Numbered from the stretch's first letter, positions 9,347 to 20,491 are shown. The stretch is 64,000 bases of DNA from Cytobacillus sp. S13-E01 (GCF_029193815.1 NZ_JARFVC010000011.1:26632-90631); one strand, 5' to 3'. Numbers and translations: made by a program. The notes: generated from the letters alone by a model not told the origin.

Positions 9347-9859
9347 GTGAAAAAAATAATGATTATTGGGCCGGGTGGCGTAGGTAAATCTACCTTAGCA
9401 AAAGAATTAGGACACATTTTGCAGATTGACGTCATACATCTAGATGCAATATTTTGGAAATCAGGCTGGACTGAAACTCCAAGAGAGAAATGGATTGAGA
9501 AACATAAACAATTACTCAAAAGAGAAAGTTGGATTATTGACGGTAACTATGGAAGTACAATAGATAGAAGAATGGCAAGTGCAGATACGGTTATTTTTCT
9601 GGACTTTGCACCGTTAGTTTGTGTGTATGGTGCAATTTCTAGAAGAATCAAGTATCACAATAAAACGAGACCTGACATGGGACAGGATTGTCCAGAAAAA
9701 TTAGATTTAGAATTTTTAAGCTGGATATGGAATTATAAAAAAGAAAAGTCACCTTCAATAGTATCAAAGTTACATGAACTTCCTGTTTCAACAAATGTGT
9801 ATCATATGAAAAAAAGAAGTGACGTTAGGGTTTTCTTAGCAAATATAACACTACCCTAA
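9347..9859 (+). CDS. P-loop kinase-like protein (FlaR/adenylate-kinase-like)
   Basis: A 170-residue cytoplasmic ATPase or kinase-like protein. The Walker A loop GPGGVGKST is at residues 8-16, followed by the HLDAIFWKSGW segment and WIIDGNYGST. These are typical of proteins annotated as DNA topology modulation protein FlaR or shikimate/adenylate-kinase-like. No true substrate is known. Start is GTG with GAGGAG eight bases upstream, coupled to the DUF418 gene. A bidirectional terminator follows. Confidence 0.82.
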   Translation: MKKIMIIGPGGVGKSTLAKELGHILQIDVIHLDAIFWKSGWTETPREKWIEKHKQLLKRESWIIDGNYGSTIDRRMASADTVIFLDFAPLVCVYGAISRRIKYHNKTRPDMGQDCPEKLDLEFLSWIWNYKKEKSPSIVSKLHELPVSTNVYHMKKRSDVRVFLANITLP

Positions 9860-9863
9860 CAAA

Positions 9864-9893
9864 AAAGCATTCGCTGCATATAGCGGATGCTTT
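9864..9893. terminator. Bidirectional terminator
   Basis: The stem AAAGCATTCGCT / AGCGGATGCTTT with a 6-base loop lies between the convergent kinase-like gene and the Spo0E-like gene. Confidence 0.82.
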
Positions 9894-9932
9894 ACTAATT
9901 GGAAAAAATGCTGCTGTGGCCCACAAAATGTA

Positions 9933-10121
9933 CTAAGAAGTCGCAGTTAGTAAATTTTCAAAAGGGATTCCTTTTTTTTCTGCAGTTACAATCTGTCTAT
10001 GAATGTTCAAAAGCTTGTCTAACTCTTGGCTGCATTCTACTGTTTCTTTAGCTGAAAAACCGTGTTTACTTGCTAAAGAAATCATCTTTTTTCTTTTAAT
10101 TTCAATCATTAAGGTTAACAT
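9933..10121 (-). CDS. yisI: Spo0E-family aspartyl-phosphate phosphatase (YisI-like)
   Basis: A 62-residue Spo0E-like protein. Members dephosphorylate Spo0A~P and delay sporulation. The signature SQELDKLLN (residues 31-39) sits in a two-helix hairpin; the Ser-x-x-Leu-Asp pattern contacts the phospho-Asp. The start has GGAGAT about eight bases upstream. The position between gerP and yisK equals that of yisI in B. subtilis, which supports orthology. Confidence 0.88.
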   Translation of the reverse strand: MLTLMIEIKRKKMISLASKHGFSAKETVECSQELDKLLNIHRQIVTAEKKGIPFENLLTATS

Positions 10122-10435
10122 CTAAGTATCTCCATTATTATAATTTTATCTTGTCATTTGCATTATCGGGTAATACAGAAGTACTACCAGTCATATTACA
10201 AGTAGAGTATAGCCAAGTAATGCTAATTAGCGTGCAAACGATTGTAAAATCATTATACCTATTACTATTAAAAATTAAACACTTTCGATAAAAGATGTCG
10301 TAAAGTTACAAAGGATTACAAAATTCTACAAAATAATCACTATTGATGCGAAAAATGATTCTTTTAGCACTATTGAAAAAATAAAGCGGGCGTTATAACC
10401 TATTGCTTTGAAATTTTACTGGGGCTCCTATTAAA

Positions 10436-10528
10436 ATGCTATTTCCTCTAGTCCTATTTATATTTCTTAGTAACTTTATAGTCTTATTAGGTCCAGCTGT
10501 TATCCAATTTATCGAAGCATTTGAATAA
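10436..10528 (+). CDS. Possible 30-aa hydrophobic peptide
   Basis: A short frame encoding 30 residues, of which about 20 are consecutive hydrophobic residues (LFPLVLFIFL... then GPAVIQFIEAFE), a single membrane span. A GGGG lies about 11 bases before the ATG. A strong terminator follows 14 bases after the stop, showing that something on this strand is transcribed. It could equally be a non-coding transcript. I do not recognise the peptide. Confidence 0.35.
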   Translation: MLFPLVLFIFLSNFIVLLGPAVIQFIEAFE

Positions 10529-10541
10529 GCATTTTAAAAAT

Positions 10542-10579
10542 AATAGGTATTTACCCTTATGGGGTGAATACCTATTTTT
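10542..10579 (+). terminator. Intrinsic terminator
   Basis: The stem AATAGGTATTTACCC / GGGGTGAATACCTATTT ends in T5. No known gene lies directly upstream apart from the 30-codon frame. Confidence 0.8.
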
Positions 10580-10586
10580 CATTGTT

Positions 10587-10669
10587 AAGGAATTTATAAA
10601 ATTGTAAGATTGTGTATAACTTCGTGTCTTTGTCTATCTACGTCCAGCTCCAGCGCCCAGCGCTTTTTG
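10587..10669 (+). repeat. Intergenic repeat, short copy a
   Basis: Starts with the lead AGGAATTTATAAAATTGTAA shared with copies at 53.81 and 61.83 kb and ends CCAGCGCTTTTT. The central hairpin of the full repeat is missing. The rest of the 10.12-10.74 kb gap holds the terminator and the short peptide frame; nothing else is recognised. Confidence 0.75.
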
Positions 10670-10737
10670 GGAATTTGTAGAAGGAAATTTAATTTATATC
10701 ACGAATGTATATATAAAAGATACTTGAGGTGAATAAA

Positions 10738-11643
10738 ATGAGATTCGTAACAGCGAAATTAGATGACAAGGTTTTCATTGGTACCATTGATGAAAGATTA
10801 CAAACAGTGATTAATTTGAATGAAGCAGAAAAAGCGATGTCAGGTACATCAACATTACCAACCACAATGAATGAGTGTATTGAGCTCGGAGATGTGTTTG
10901 TAAATAAAGCAGGTGAGCTTGAAAAGTGGGCGTTAGAAAATCCATCAGAAACGTATAGCTTACCATTTTCAGATGTTCAAATAAAAGCACCTATTCCAAG
11001 ACCACGTAAAAATATTTTCTGTGTGGGTAAAAACTATACAGATCATGCAATTGAAATGGGGAGTGCGGCAGATATCCCTAAGCATATTATGTTATTTTCA
11101 AAAACACCAACAACAGTCGTAGGGCCAGAAGAAACAATTTTAGATCATGAGGATATTACTAGTCAGCTAGATTATGAAGGTGAGTTAGCGGTAGTTATTG
11201 GGAGAAAAGGTAAAAAAATTTCAAAAGAAAACGCGTTAGATTATGTGTTTGGTTATACGATTTTAAATGATGTAACCGCGAGAGATTTACAGGAAAGACA
11301 TAAGCAGTTCTTTTTAGGAAAAAGCCTTGATACCTCATGTCCAATGGGACCATATATTGCACATAAGTCAATCATTCCAAACCCCTCTAATTTAGACATT
11401 GAAACAAAGGTAAATGGTGAGGTAAGACAATCAGGTAATACAGAGCAATTTATATTTACTATCGAATCGATTATTTCTACTATTTCACAAGGAACTACGC
11501 TTGAACCAGGTGATATTATTGCAACTGGAACACCAGCAGGAGTAGGGAAAGGGTTTAAACCACCACGTTTTCTTAAAAAGGGCGATACCATTGAAATTTC
11601 GATTACTGGTTTAGGCACTTTAAAAAATACAATACAAGAGTAA
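10738..11643 (+). CDS. yisK: Fumarylacetoacetate hydrolase-family protein YisK
   Basis: A 301-residue cytoplasmic enzyme of the FAH fold, closest to YisK of B. subtilis, a FAHD1-type protein described as an oxaloacetate decarboxylase that also associates with the Mbl elongation machinery. The metal site is visible as DYEGELAVVIG (the Glu pair) near residue 145 and NDVTARDLQ near 177. GKNYTDHA near 97 and GTPAGVG near 263 are family motifs. I use the ATG at 10738, seven bases after GAGGTG, in place of an in-frame GTG that overlaps the ribosome site. It keeps its B. subtilis position between yisI and yisL, with rocD inserted after it. Confidence 0.92.
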   Translation: MRFVTAKLDDKVFIGTIDERLQTVINLNEAEKAMSGTSTLPTTMNECIELGDVFVNKAGELEKWALENPSETYSLPFSDVQIKAPIPRPRKNIFCVGKNYTDHAIEMGSAADIPKHIMLFSKTPTTVVGPEETILDHEDITSQLDYEGELAVVIGRKGKKISKENALDYVFGYTILNDVTARDLQERHKQFFLGKSLDTSCPMGPYIAHKSIIPNPSNLDIETKVNGEVRQSGNTEQFIFTIESIISTISQGTTLEPGDIIATGTPAGVGKGFKPPRFLKKGDTIEISITGLGTLKNTIQE

Positions 11644-11661
11644 CTAGTTCTCTAATGAAAA

Positions 11662-11690
11662 AGGGCTCTACCAGTTATGGTAAGAGCCCT
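11662..11690. terminator. Bidirectional terminator
   Basis: AGGGCTCT...AAGAGCCCT stem with an inner ACCA/TGGT pair, between convergent yisK and rocD. Confidence 0.82.
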
Positions 11691-11695
11691 AAATA

Positions 11696-12886
11696 TTATG
11701 AAAGAACTTTTTTTACCTTTTCAATGGCCCAATCCAGATCCTCTTTCGAAATAACAAGAGGAGGTGCGAAACGAATAACAGTTTCATGCGTTTCCTTACA
11801 TAATAATCCTTCTTCTTTTAGTTTTTCACAATATGGACGTGCTTCCTCTGTTAATTCAACACCGATGAATAGCCCGCGGCCACGGACCTCTTTAATGATA
11901 GGGTTTTGAATTTCTTTTAATTTTTCCTGCATATAGTTACCTAATTCATTTGAACGTTCATGTAATTTTTCATCAATTAAAACGTCAAGAGCAGCAATTG
12001 AAACTGCACAAGCAAGAGGATTTCCTCCAAATGTAGAGCCGTGTGAGCCTGGATTAAACACGCCTAATACATCTTTATTGGCAGCAACACATGAAATAGG
12101 AAAAACCCCTCCACCAAGTGCTTTACCTAAAATATACATATCAGGAACTACATTCTCCCATTCACATGCAAACATTTTACCAGAACGACCTAATCCTGCT
12201 TGGATCTCGTCGGCAACATATAAAACATTATTTTCCTTACAAACAGTATATGCTTCTTTTAGGTAGCCTTCTGAAGGGATGTTTATACCTGCTTCCCCTT
12301 GGATTGGTTCGAAAATGAAAGCTGCAGTATTAGGTGTAATGGCTGCTTTTAAAGCCTCGACATCTCCATAAGGAATAATCTTTATCCCAGGAAGCATTGG
12401 ACCAAAACCACGTTTATACTCATCACTTGAGGACATCGAAACCGCGGCCATTGTACGACCATGGAAATTATCCTCACATACAATAATTTCAGCTTGATTA
12501 TCGGCTACGCCTTTTACATCATATGCCCAACGGCGTGCTGTTTTAACGGCTGTTTCTACTGCCTCAGCTCCGGTATTCATTGGAAGAATCATATCTTTTC
12601 CAGTAAGCTTCGCCATCTTTTCATACCACGGACCTAATTGATCATTATGAAATGCACGAGAGGTTAATGTGATTTTATCAGCTTGATCTTTTAAAGCTTG
12701 AATGATTTTCGGGTGACGGTGTCCTTGGTTAACTGCCGAGTATGCACTTAGCATGTCCATATATTTATTTCCTTCAGGATCCCTAACCCAAACTCCTTCC
12801 GCTTTTGAGATTACAATTGGTAGCGGGTGATAGTTTTTAGCTCCAAACTGTTCTGTTAATGAAATAAGTTCACTTGTTTTTCCCAT
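11696..12886 (-). CDS. rocD: Ornithine aminotransferase
   Basis: A class III PLP aminotransferase of 396 residues that converts ornithine and 2-oxoglutarate to glutamate semialdehyde and glutamate in arginine breakdown or proline supply. The PLP lysine lies in the LGKALGGG motif near residue 252. [10 protein letters not shown] near 103, DNFHGRT near 140 and [10 protein letters not shown] near 224 are class hallmarks, and length equals the family norm. The start has GGAAAGGAAG upstream. No -12/-24 sigma-54 element or RocR site was evident. The gene stands alone, in an otherwise yis-type block where B. subtilis does not have it. Confidence 0.95.
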   Translation of the reverse strand: MGKTSELISLTEQFGAKNYHPLPIVISKAEGVWVRDPEGNKYMDMLSAYSAVNQGHRHPKIIQALKDQADKITLTSRAFHNDQLGPWYEKMAKLTGKDMILPMNTGAEAVETAVKTARRWAYDVKGVADNQAEIIVCEDNFHGRTMAAVSMSSSDEYKRGFGPMLPGIKIIPYGDVEALKAAITPNTAAFIFEPIQGEAGINIPSEGYLKEAYTVCKENNVLYVADEIQAGLGRSGKMFACEWENVVPDMYILGKALGGGVFPISCVAANKDVLGVFNPGSHGSTFGGNPLACAVSIAALDVLIDEKLHERSNELGNYMQEKLKEIQNPIIKEVRGRGLFIGVELTEEARPYCEKLKEEGLLCKETHETVIRFAPPLVISKEDLDWAIEKVKKVLS

Positions 12887-13125
12887 AAGTAGAAACTTCC
12901 TTTCCTAATAGGATTTAGTGTTTATGTATCCCTCTTATACAATATCCTACTCTTCAAATCGAATCAACTAATATAAAGGGAAACTTCAACAGTCGGATTT
13001 TATAATCCACATCAATCCTTCCCGCGAAAGTTTTACCGCCCCTATGTGTGAGATAAAGTTTTTCATTTTCCCTCTAAAACGTGGTATTATGTTACTGTTG
13101 GAATACAGTTTAGGGAGGAAATACA

Positions 13126-13482
13126 ATGACACATGCGCATATAACGACATGGGTAATCGCACTTATCCTATTTTTTGTAGGCATCTCCATGCAAAAAGGT
13201 GGAAAAACAAAACCATTAAAAATGGTACACATGACATTGCGTTTATTTTACTTATTTATTTTAGGTACAGGCATTGCTTTACTATTAGGTCTTGATGCTC
13301 TTCCAGGTTCATATATCCTAAAAGTCATCGCTGGTATTTGGGTAATAGGTATGATGGAAATGATCTTAGTTCGCGGCGGAAAAGGAAAATCTACTAACAT
13401 CTTTTGGATTCAGCTAATAATTGCGTTTATCTTAGCGTTGTACCTAGGTCTAAATTTACCACTTGGCTTCGACATATTTTAA
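13126..13482 (+). CDS. yisL: YisL family membrane protein (UPF0344)
   Basis: A 118-residue protein with four predicted transmembrane helices. THxHITTWVIALILFF at the start, MTLRLFYLFI near residue 45, and LGLNLPLGF at the end match YisL. Function is unknown. The gene has AGGGAGG upstream and a terminator behind it, and it keeps the yisK-yisL order of B. subtilis although rocD intervenes on the other strand. Confidence 0.9.
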   Translation: MTHAHITTWVIALILFFVGISMQKGGKTKPLKMVHMTLRLFYLFILGTGIALLLGLDALPGSYILKVIAGIWVIGMMEMILVRGGKGKSTNIFWIQLIIAFILALYLGLNLPLGFDIF

Positions 13483-13493
13483 TAATGCCTGAT

Positions 13494-13520
13494 AGTCGCC
13501 TCATTACGGCGGCTTTTTTA
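13494..13520 (+). terminator. Terminator of yisL
   Basis: AGTCGCC / GGCGGCT stem (one G-T pair), 7-base loop, then T6. Confidence 0.85.
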
Positions 13521-13683
13521 AAAGATAAGAAAGTATAAAAGTTTGTACCTAATTTTAGTGTCTAGCTCCGGGCGCCATCGACTCGAGGTCATAAGCCAAT
13601 CCCTTCCCGAAGGCAAAAAACGCCTTCAGTCAGGGCTCGTCTTATGCTTGTCGCCGATAGGCGGGCGCCCTGCGCTTTTCTTA
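13521..13683 (+). repeat. Intergenic repeat, full copy b
   Basis: Begins AAAGATAAGAAAGTATAAAA, then TGTCTAGCTCCGGGCGCCATCG, a central hairpin (CCGAAGGC...GCCTTCAG region), the ATAAG/CTTAT arm pair and GGGCGCCCTGCGCTTTTCTT at the end. Outer GGGCGCC arms can pair with each other. Confidence 0.88.
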
Positions 13684-13748
13684 TATTTCTAATGATACAC
13701 TAGGTCATTACTCAGGTTATATAATTTTTAAACAACTGATTGAAAGAG

Positions 13749-13951
13749 TTAAGAACTAGTCTCAGTGTCTAGCTCCGGGCGTCATCTGACCTTTGGTCAT
13801 AAGCCATTTCCTTTAAGAAGGAAAAACCACCTTCTTGAATAAACTGTCTTATGCTTGACTTGCACAAGATGTGCTGAAGTCGATGTTCGCCACAGGACGT
13901 GGCGATTTTTAATCGACGCGCCGATAAGCGGGCGCGCCTTTCGCTTTTCTA
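13749..13951 (+). repeat. Intergenic repeat, long copy c
   Basis: Same core as copy b but with an extra 3' module containing GCACAAGATGTGC and the perfect hairpin CGCCACAGGACGTGGCG. The terminal CTTTTCTAG contains the stop codon of yisN on the other strand. Confidence 0.87.
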
Positions 13952-14509
13952 GTTTAAATTCATTAATATTGATCTTTTACCATCTGCCCAAGTGAACTCA
14001 AATCTGTCATGGTTTTTTTTTCCTCGTTCAAAATGGTGCAAAACTGCACAAACAATCTCGGTGTTATCAAAGTTAATAAAATTGACTCCATGATAATGCT
14101 CAATTTCATCGTGAAACATCATATGATTATGACAATATATACAATCGTAGAGAGAATACGAAAACTTGTTTAAAGTAGAAGTGAACCTAACGAACACCTC
14201 ATCTGGAAACGCTTCAAGTAATGCTTTGTAGGTATGTGGTAAATGCTTTCGAACACGAACGCAATCTCCATCAGTTAGTTGGTAAAAATAGTCCGCTGTC
14301 TTTAACAATCCTTCTTCTGTTAAGGTTCCACCTATCCATGACTGTAGGGTAAATACTTCTATCTCGCGTTCCACTAATTCTTCAAGTAATGATGCTTCCT
14401 CATTTTCGTCGTCAAAAAATATCCATTGTTCATTAATAAACTCCACTGTTCCCATAGAATATGAACGGGGTTGTTCTTTAATTGCATTAAGTCTGTGTTG
14501 TAAATTCAA
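13949..14509 (-). CDS. yisN: DUF2777 family protein YisN
   Basis: A 186-residue soluble protein matching the YisN/DUF2777 family, function unknown. Motifs include QRSYSMGTVEFI-like RSYSMGTVEFINEQW near residue 14, FFDDE near 30 and a CIYCHNHMMFH segment with a Cys-x-x-Cys-x-His arrangement near 135 that could bind metal. I place the start at a TTG at 14509, with AGGAGG seven bases upstream, giving the MNLQHRL beginning; an ATG 31 codons earlier has no ribosome site. Divergent from asnO as in B. subtilis, and its stop codon lies within repeat copy c. Confidence 0.87.
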   Translation of the reverse strand: MNLQHRLNAIKEQPRSYSMGTVEFINEQWIFFDDENEEASLLEELVEREIEVFTLQSWIGGTLTEEGLLKTADYFYQLTDGDCVRVRKHLPHTYKALLEAFPDEVFVRFTSTLNKFSYSLYDCIYCHNHMMFHDEIEHYHGVNFINFDNTEIVCAVLHHFERGKKNHDRFEFTWADGKRSILMNLN

Positions 14510-14613
14510 GTTGAATCCTCCTGTCTGAATGTGAGTTCTTGGTGTTTCCTTACTCACTGTTTTGACAAAAATAAAGAAATTTATAACTGTAAGGGCTTGC
14601 ATGTTTTGGACAA

Positions 14614-14643
14614 ATCATTGTACAAGTTAATTTTGCATACAAT
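14614..14643 (+). promoter_or_regulatory. Candidate sigma-E promoter of asnO
   Basis: CATACAAT at 14636-14643 is a perfect sigma-E -10, with ATCATT at 14614-14619 as a -35-like element about 16 bp upstream. asnO of B. subtilis is a known sigma-E (mother-cell) gene. Confidence 0.6.
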
Positions 14644-14690
14644 GTAATCAGCTTGCGAGCCGTGGTTTGCGGTTAGAAAGGATGATGTAC

Positions 14691-16538
14691 ATGTGTGGAA
14701 TAACAGGCTGGATTGACTTTAAAAGAAACTTACTAGGGGAAAGAGAGACTGTCACAAGAATGGCTGAAACATTAGCGAAGCGTGGGCCTGATGATACCAA
14801 TACATGGACTACAACCCATGCAGCCTTCGGACATAAGCGATTAGTCGTTGTAGATCCAATTGGTGGAAAGCAACCAATGTCCAAAAATAAGAAAGAGGCC
14901 AAATACACTATTTGCTATAATGGTGAGCTCTATAATACCGAGGATATTCGTAAAGAACTATTAAAAAGAGGTTATACATTCCAAGGACATTCTGATACAG
15001 AGGTTCTTCTAACGGCTTATATGGAGTGGGAAGAGCGATGTGTGGACCATCTCAACGGGATATTTGCCTTTGCGGTATGGGATGAAACAAAGCAAAAGTT
15101 ATTTATCGGTAGAGACCGTCTAGGAGTAAAACCGCTTTTTTATAAAGAAGAGAATGGAAGATTATTTTTTGGCTCTGAGCTAAAGTCAATACTAGAACAC
15201 CCAGATGTAAAAACCGAGGTAGGGTATGATGGCTTGTCTGAAATTTTTGGACTCGGACCTTCAAGAACACCTGGCCATGGTGTCTTTAAAGGAATTGACG
15301 AATTACGTCCAGCACATGCTTTAACCTTTACAAAAGAAGGTTTAAAAATTTGGCGTTATTGGAATGTGAAAAGTAAAGAGCATAAAGATTCATTAAACCA
15401 AACAACTGAGAAGGTCAGAGAGTTATTTACTGATGCTGTTACAAGACAACTAGTTTCAGATGTTCCAGTATGTACATTTCTTTCCGGTGGACTAGACTCT
15501 AGTGCAATTACTGCAATTGCGGCAAAGGAGTTTAAAAAAGAAGGTAAGGGGCCACTTCATACGTATTCGATAGACTACGAGGATAATGAAAAGTACTTTG
15601 AAGCTAATGAATTTCAACCAAATTCTGATGAGTTTTGGATTAAGAAAATGACTGACACATATGGTACTGTTCACCACAGTTCTGTTATTTCCCAGCAACA
15701 GTTGGTTGACTACCTATCAGAAGCTGTCTTAGTACGAGATTTGCCTGGAATGGCTGATGTTGATTCCTCCCTTTTATGGTTCTGTAAAGAAATAAAACAA
15801 GACTTTGTGGTTGGTTTATCTGGAGAATGTGCTGATGAAATATTTGGTGGATACCCATGGTTTCATCGTCCAGAGGATTTAGCTTCAAAGGGATTTCCAT
15901 GGATGCGATCGACTGAGGAGAGAGTGAACCTACTCAGAAAAACTTGGCGAGACAAACTACATTTACAAGAATATGTAGTAAGCCGTTACAATGAAACAGT
16001 AAAAGAGACCCCGTCACTATTTGGTGAAACTAAGGTCGAGGCAAAGAGACGGGAGTTGTTTTATTTAAATATACTTTGGTTCATGACAACATTGTTAGAT
16101 CGGAAAGACAGAATGAGTATGGGAGCAAGTCTTGAAGTGCGTGTCCCATTTGCAGACCATCGCTTGGTGGAGTATGTTTGGAATATTCCATGGGAGATGA
16201 AAATGCATGGAGATCGCGAAAAAGGTATTTTACGCCGTGCATTAGAAGGTTTGTTACCAGACGAAGTTCTTTATAGAAAAAAGAGTCCGTACCCGAAAAC
16301 ACATAACCCTCACTATACAAACGCAGTGCAAAGTTGGATGAATAATATTCTGGAGGATAAAAACTCCGCCTTATACGAGTTTTTCGATGATAAGAAGTTA
16401 AAGGATATAGTTGAATCTGGTGGAGAAGCTTTTAAAATACCATGGTTTGGTCAGCTTATGACTGGACCGCAGCTCCTAGCCCACCTAGCTCAAATTCATG
16501 TATGGTTTAAAGAATACAATGTAAATGTGACGGAATGA
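14691..16538 (+). CDS. asnO: Asparagine synthetase, glutamine-hydrolysing (sporulation type)
   Basis: A 615-residue class-B asparagine synthetase: aspartate, ATP and glutamine give asparagine. The N-terminal glutaminase starts with Met-Cys-Gly-Ile, where the cysteine becomes the nucleophile after Met removal. This decides the start at 14691, eight codons inside the open frame, with AAAGGATGAT upstream. The ATP pyrophosphatase loop SGGLDSS is near residue 264, and the RVPFADHRLVEYVW segment is near 485. Length and position next to yisN match AsnO, the sporulation isoform, which fits the sigma-E-like promoter. A terminator follows. Confidence 0.94.
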   Translation: MCGITGWIDFKRNLLGERETVTRMAETLAKRGPDDTNTWTTTHAAFGHKRLVVVDPIGGKQPMSKNKKEAKYTICYNGELYNTEDIRKELLKRGYTFQGHSDTEVLLTAYMEWEERCVDHLNGIFAFAVWDETKQKLFIGRDRLGVKPLFYKEENGRLFFGSELKSILEHPDVKTEVGYDGLSEIFGLGPSRTPGHGVFKGIDELRPAHALTFTKEGLKIWRYWNVKSKEHKDSLNQTTEKVRELFTDAVTRQLVSDVPVCTFLSGGLDSSAITAIAAKEFKKEGKGPLHTYSIDYEDNEKYFEANEFQPNSDEFWIKKMTDTYGTVHHSSVISQQQLVDYLSEAVLVRDLPGMADVDSSLLWFCKEIKQDFVVGLSGECADEIFGGYPWFHRPEDLASKGFPWMRSTEERVNLLRKTWRDKLHLQEYVVSRYNETVKETPSLFGETKVEAKRRELFYLNILWFMTTLLDRKDRMSMGASLEVRVPFADHRLVEYVWNIPWEMKMHGDREKGILRRALEGLLPDEVLYRKKSPYPKTHNPHYTNAVQSWMNNILEDKNSALYEFFDDKKLKDIVESGGEAFKIPWFGQLMTGPQLLAHLAQIHVWFKEYNVNVTE

Positions 16539-16545
16539 AAAGAAT

Positions 16546-16578
16546 AAGGTAGCCATTTAATTATAATGGTTACCTTTT
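16546..16578. terminator. Terminator of asnO
   Basis: AAGGTAGCCATT / AATGGTTACCTT stem followed by TT. Confidence 0.8.
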
Positions 16579-16660
16579 CGAATATCTGAATATAACATGA
16601 TGATTTACAGTTAGGAAAGGAAAACCCCAAACTCAAATACCAACCAATAGCTCGACTTAT

Positions 16661-18037
16661 TTATACAGCCTCTTGCTCTTTAGTTGTAACGAAAGATTTT
16701 TTTTGCCAAGCACGTGATCGCCAACGCCAGAGCATCACTACGCCTCTTAGCCATTCGTCGACAATGAATGCAATCCAGATCCCGACTAATCCTAATCCAA
16801 AGTGAACCCCAAGGATATATGCAATTGGAACACTGACTCCCCACATCGAGAGGATACCCATATAAACGGGCACTTTTACATCCCCTGCTGCCCGCAGTGC
16901 ATTTATTATGACTAAGTTAAAGGCACGTCCAGGCTCAAGAATAATTGTTAATAGTATTAGTGTACCACCGATTTTTATAATCTCTTTGTTGTCAGTAAAT
17001 ATGCTAAAGAACGAGTCGGAGAAGAATGAAACAATAACTGCCATTAAGGTTGAGATTCCAATAGCCATATATAAGCTCCTTAAGCATCTCCGATATGCGT
17101 TTTCAAACTCTTTTGCACCAATCATGTGACCGATTATTATTTGCGTACCTTGACTGATTGCAATACTAAATAAGAATATAAACATCATAATATTTTGAGC
17201 ATACACCTTTGTCGTTAATGCTTCTGTTCCTAACATTGTTATGAAAAAGGTAATTAACATTTGTGAAGTATTATAAGATAAATGTTCGCCAGCGGAAGGA
17301 ACACCAATTTTTAAAAGATTCTTTAAATGTACTACTGGTAATGTAAACACCTTTTTAAAAGGGAGTTCATGATCAATTCGCTTAAATAAAAGATAAGTTA
17401 TCGCTATTAACCCAATCCCTCTACTTACTGTTGTAGAAATAGCAACCCCTTCAACCCCTAAAACAGGAAATCCAAATGGTCCGAAAATAAATAAATAGTT
17501 ACCAATAACATTTAGGATATTCATGCCGATTGTGACATACATTGTATCCCTCGTGAATCCATAGCTTCTAATAATCGCCCCAATTGTCATAATAATAGCT
17601 TGGATAAAAGCAAATCCACCGACAATTCGTAAATAAATAGATGCTTCGTCCAATAGTTCAAGTGGGAGATCCATTAAAAGAAGGATTTTGTTGGATGCAA
17701 CAAAAATGGCAATGCTAAACAGTAGTCCAAATCCGACATTAGTAACAACAGAAACAACAGAGACCTCTGAGGCCTTTCTGTATTCCTTTGCACCGAAATG
17801 CTGGGCAACTAACACAGTTGTACCTGTTGCAATAAAGCCGAACATTACAATAATAATTGAAAGTATCTGATTAGAAACCCCAACTGCTGCAACAGAATTA
17901 TCAGAGTATTGACTAAGCATTAAAGTATCTGCATTACCCATGAGCATGTGAAGTAAAATTTCTATAAAAATAGGCCAAGTCAGAGCGAATAATGACAGTG
18001 TTTTCGTATTTGAATTATGTTGCTCTTTCTCTTTCAT
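16661..18037 (-). CDS. yisQ: MATE family efflux transporter YisQ
   Basis: A 458-residue cation-coupled multidrug/toxin exporter of the plasma membrane with twelve predicted helices. The two pseudo-symmetric halves start near residues 10 (LFALTWPIFIEILL) and 230. Typical MATE segments include ATGTTVLVAQHFGA near 75 and SQGTQIIIGHMIGA near 295. I start at the ATG at 18037, nine bases after AAAGGGG; a TTG three codons earlier abuts the ribosome site. Its place after asnO equals yisQ in B. subtilis. Substrate unknown. Confidence 0.9.
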   Translation of the reverse strand: MKEKEQHNSNTKTLSLFALTWPIFIEILLHMLMGNADTLMLSQYSDNSVAAVGVSNQILSIIIVMFGFIATGTTVLVAQHFGAKEYRKASEVSVVSVVTNVGFGLLFSIAIFVASNKILLLMDLPLELLDEASIYLRIVGGFAFIQAIIMTIGAIIRSYGFTRDTMYVTIGMNILNVIGNYLFIFGPFGFPVLGVEGVAISTTVSRGIGLIAITYLLFKRIDHELPFKKVFTLPVVHLKNLLKIGVPSAGEHLSYNTSQMLITFFITMLGTEALTTKVYAQNIMMFIFLFSIAISQGTQIIIGHMIGAKEFENAYRRCLRSLYMAIGISTLMAVIVSFFSDSFFSIFTDNKEIIKIGGTLILLTIILEPGRAFNLVIINALRAAGDVKVPVYMGILSMWGVSVPIAYILGVHFGLGLVGIWIAFIVDEWLRGVVMLWRWRSRAWQKKSFVTTKEQEAV

Positions 18038-18294
18038 TGATGACAACCCCTTTGTAAAACCTCATTAAATGCAGACAAATGACATTTACTATTTTTTGAA
18101 AAGCAATTTTAAGTTTATAGTGTTATCGTTATAATAAAAAGAGATGAAGTCGACTACTTTTGGAAAATCTTGACATATCGGTGTGTTAATGAATGTAATA
18201 ACCTTTCTGTTTCACCGTTTCCAACCTTTATAAAGTCAGGTATTGGAAAGTTTACAGTAGGTGAAAAACACTTTAAACGAACTTTTTTTCAATT

Positions 18295-18458
18295 TTTGAT
18301 CTGTTATATGTCACATTAGGTACGTTATTTATGATGGAAAATGGAATACCTTATGAAGTCAATTCAGGACAACTACCTATTTCTCAAAGCTTTTTAAAAA
18401 ATTTGAAGGAATTAGCCCTTCTGAATATAGGCAGTTTGTGCACCGGGGAAAAGCTAAG
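18295..18458 (+). other. Possible protein remnant in intergenic region
   Basis: The 18.05-18.50 kb stretch has no clear gene. A frame starting at 18331 (MMENGIPYEV...) reads about 45 protein-like residues, with LPISQSFLKNLKELALLN predicted helical, and then runs through the terminator and a repeat. It lacks a ribosome site. It may be the tail of a decayed gene; I cannot name a family. Confidence 0.2.
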
Positions 18459-18498
18459 AAAAGGATCTGCCCTCACAAATGAGAGGACAGATCTTTTT
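18459..18498 (+). terminator. Intrinsic terminator
   Basis: AAAAGGATCTGCCCTC / GAGAGGACAGATCTTTTT imperfect stem. It ends a transcript from the region upstream on this strand, where no gene is recognised. Confidence 0.65.
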
Positions 18499-18500
18499 CA

Positions 18501-18569
18501 AAAGATAAGAAAGCATAAAAGTTTATACCTAGTTTTAGTGTCTAGCTCTAGGTGCACCCTACGCTTTTC

Positions 18570-18572
<3 letters not shown>
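18501..18572 (+). repeat. Intergenic repeat, short copy d
   Basis: AAAGATAAGAAAGCATAAAA lead, TGTCTAGCTC core, GCGCTTTTCTTA-like end (ACGCTTTTCTTA); the central hairpin is deleted. The last bases include the stop codon of the neopullulanase gene on the other strand. Confidence 0.8.
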
Positions 18573-20348
<1,776 letters not shown>

Positions 20349-20355
20349 TTAAATC

Positions 20356-20371
20356 ACGCAAACGATTGCGT
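20356..20371. promoter_or_regulatory. LacI-type operator upstream of neopullulanase gene
   Basis: ACGCAAACGATTGCGT is a near-perfect palindrome with the central CG typical of LacI-family sites. The likely ligand is the MalR-like regulator encoded at 28.2 kb. Confidence 0.7.
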
Positions 20372-20463
20372 TTGTTTTATTAAAAGAGTAGTGGAATATA
20401 TTTTGAATGTCAATCAATAATAAATATGCCATGTGATTGTTAAAAACAATGAAAGAAAATTGT

Positions 20464-20491
20464 TGTCAAAATAAATTTTGGATGTATAATT
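20464..20491 (+). promoter_or_regulatory. Sigma-A promoter of the maltodextrin operon
   Basis: TTGTCA and TATAAT are separated by 16 bp. The start of transcription should fall near 20498, immediately before the first operator. Confidence 0.75.

Noticed and set aside
11253..11618. Long antisense frame inside yisK
   Set aside because: Mirror of a strongly conserved coding gene, no ribosome site; the same applies to other antisense frames inside addA, metH, narK and yitS.
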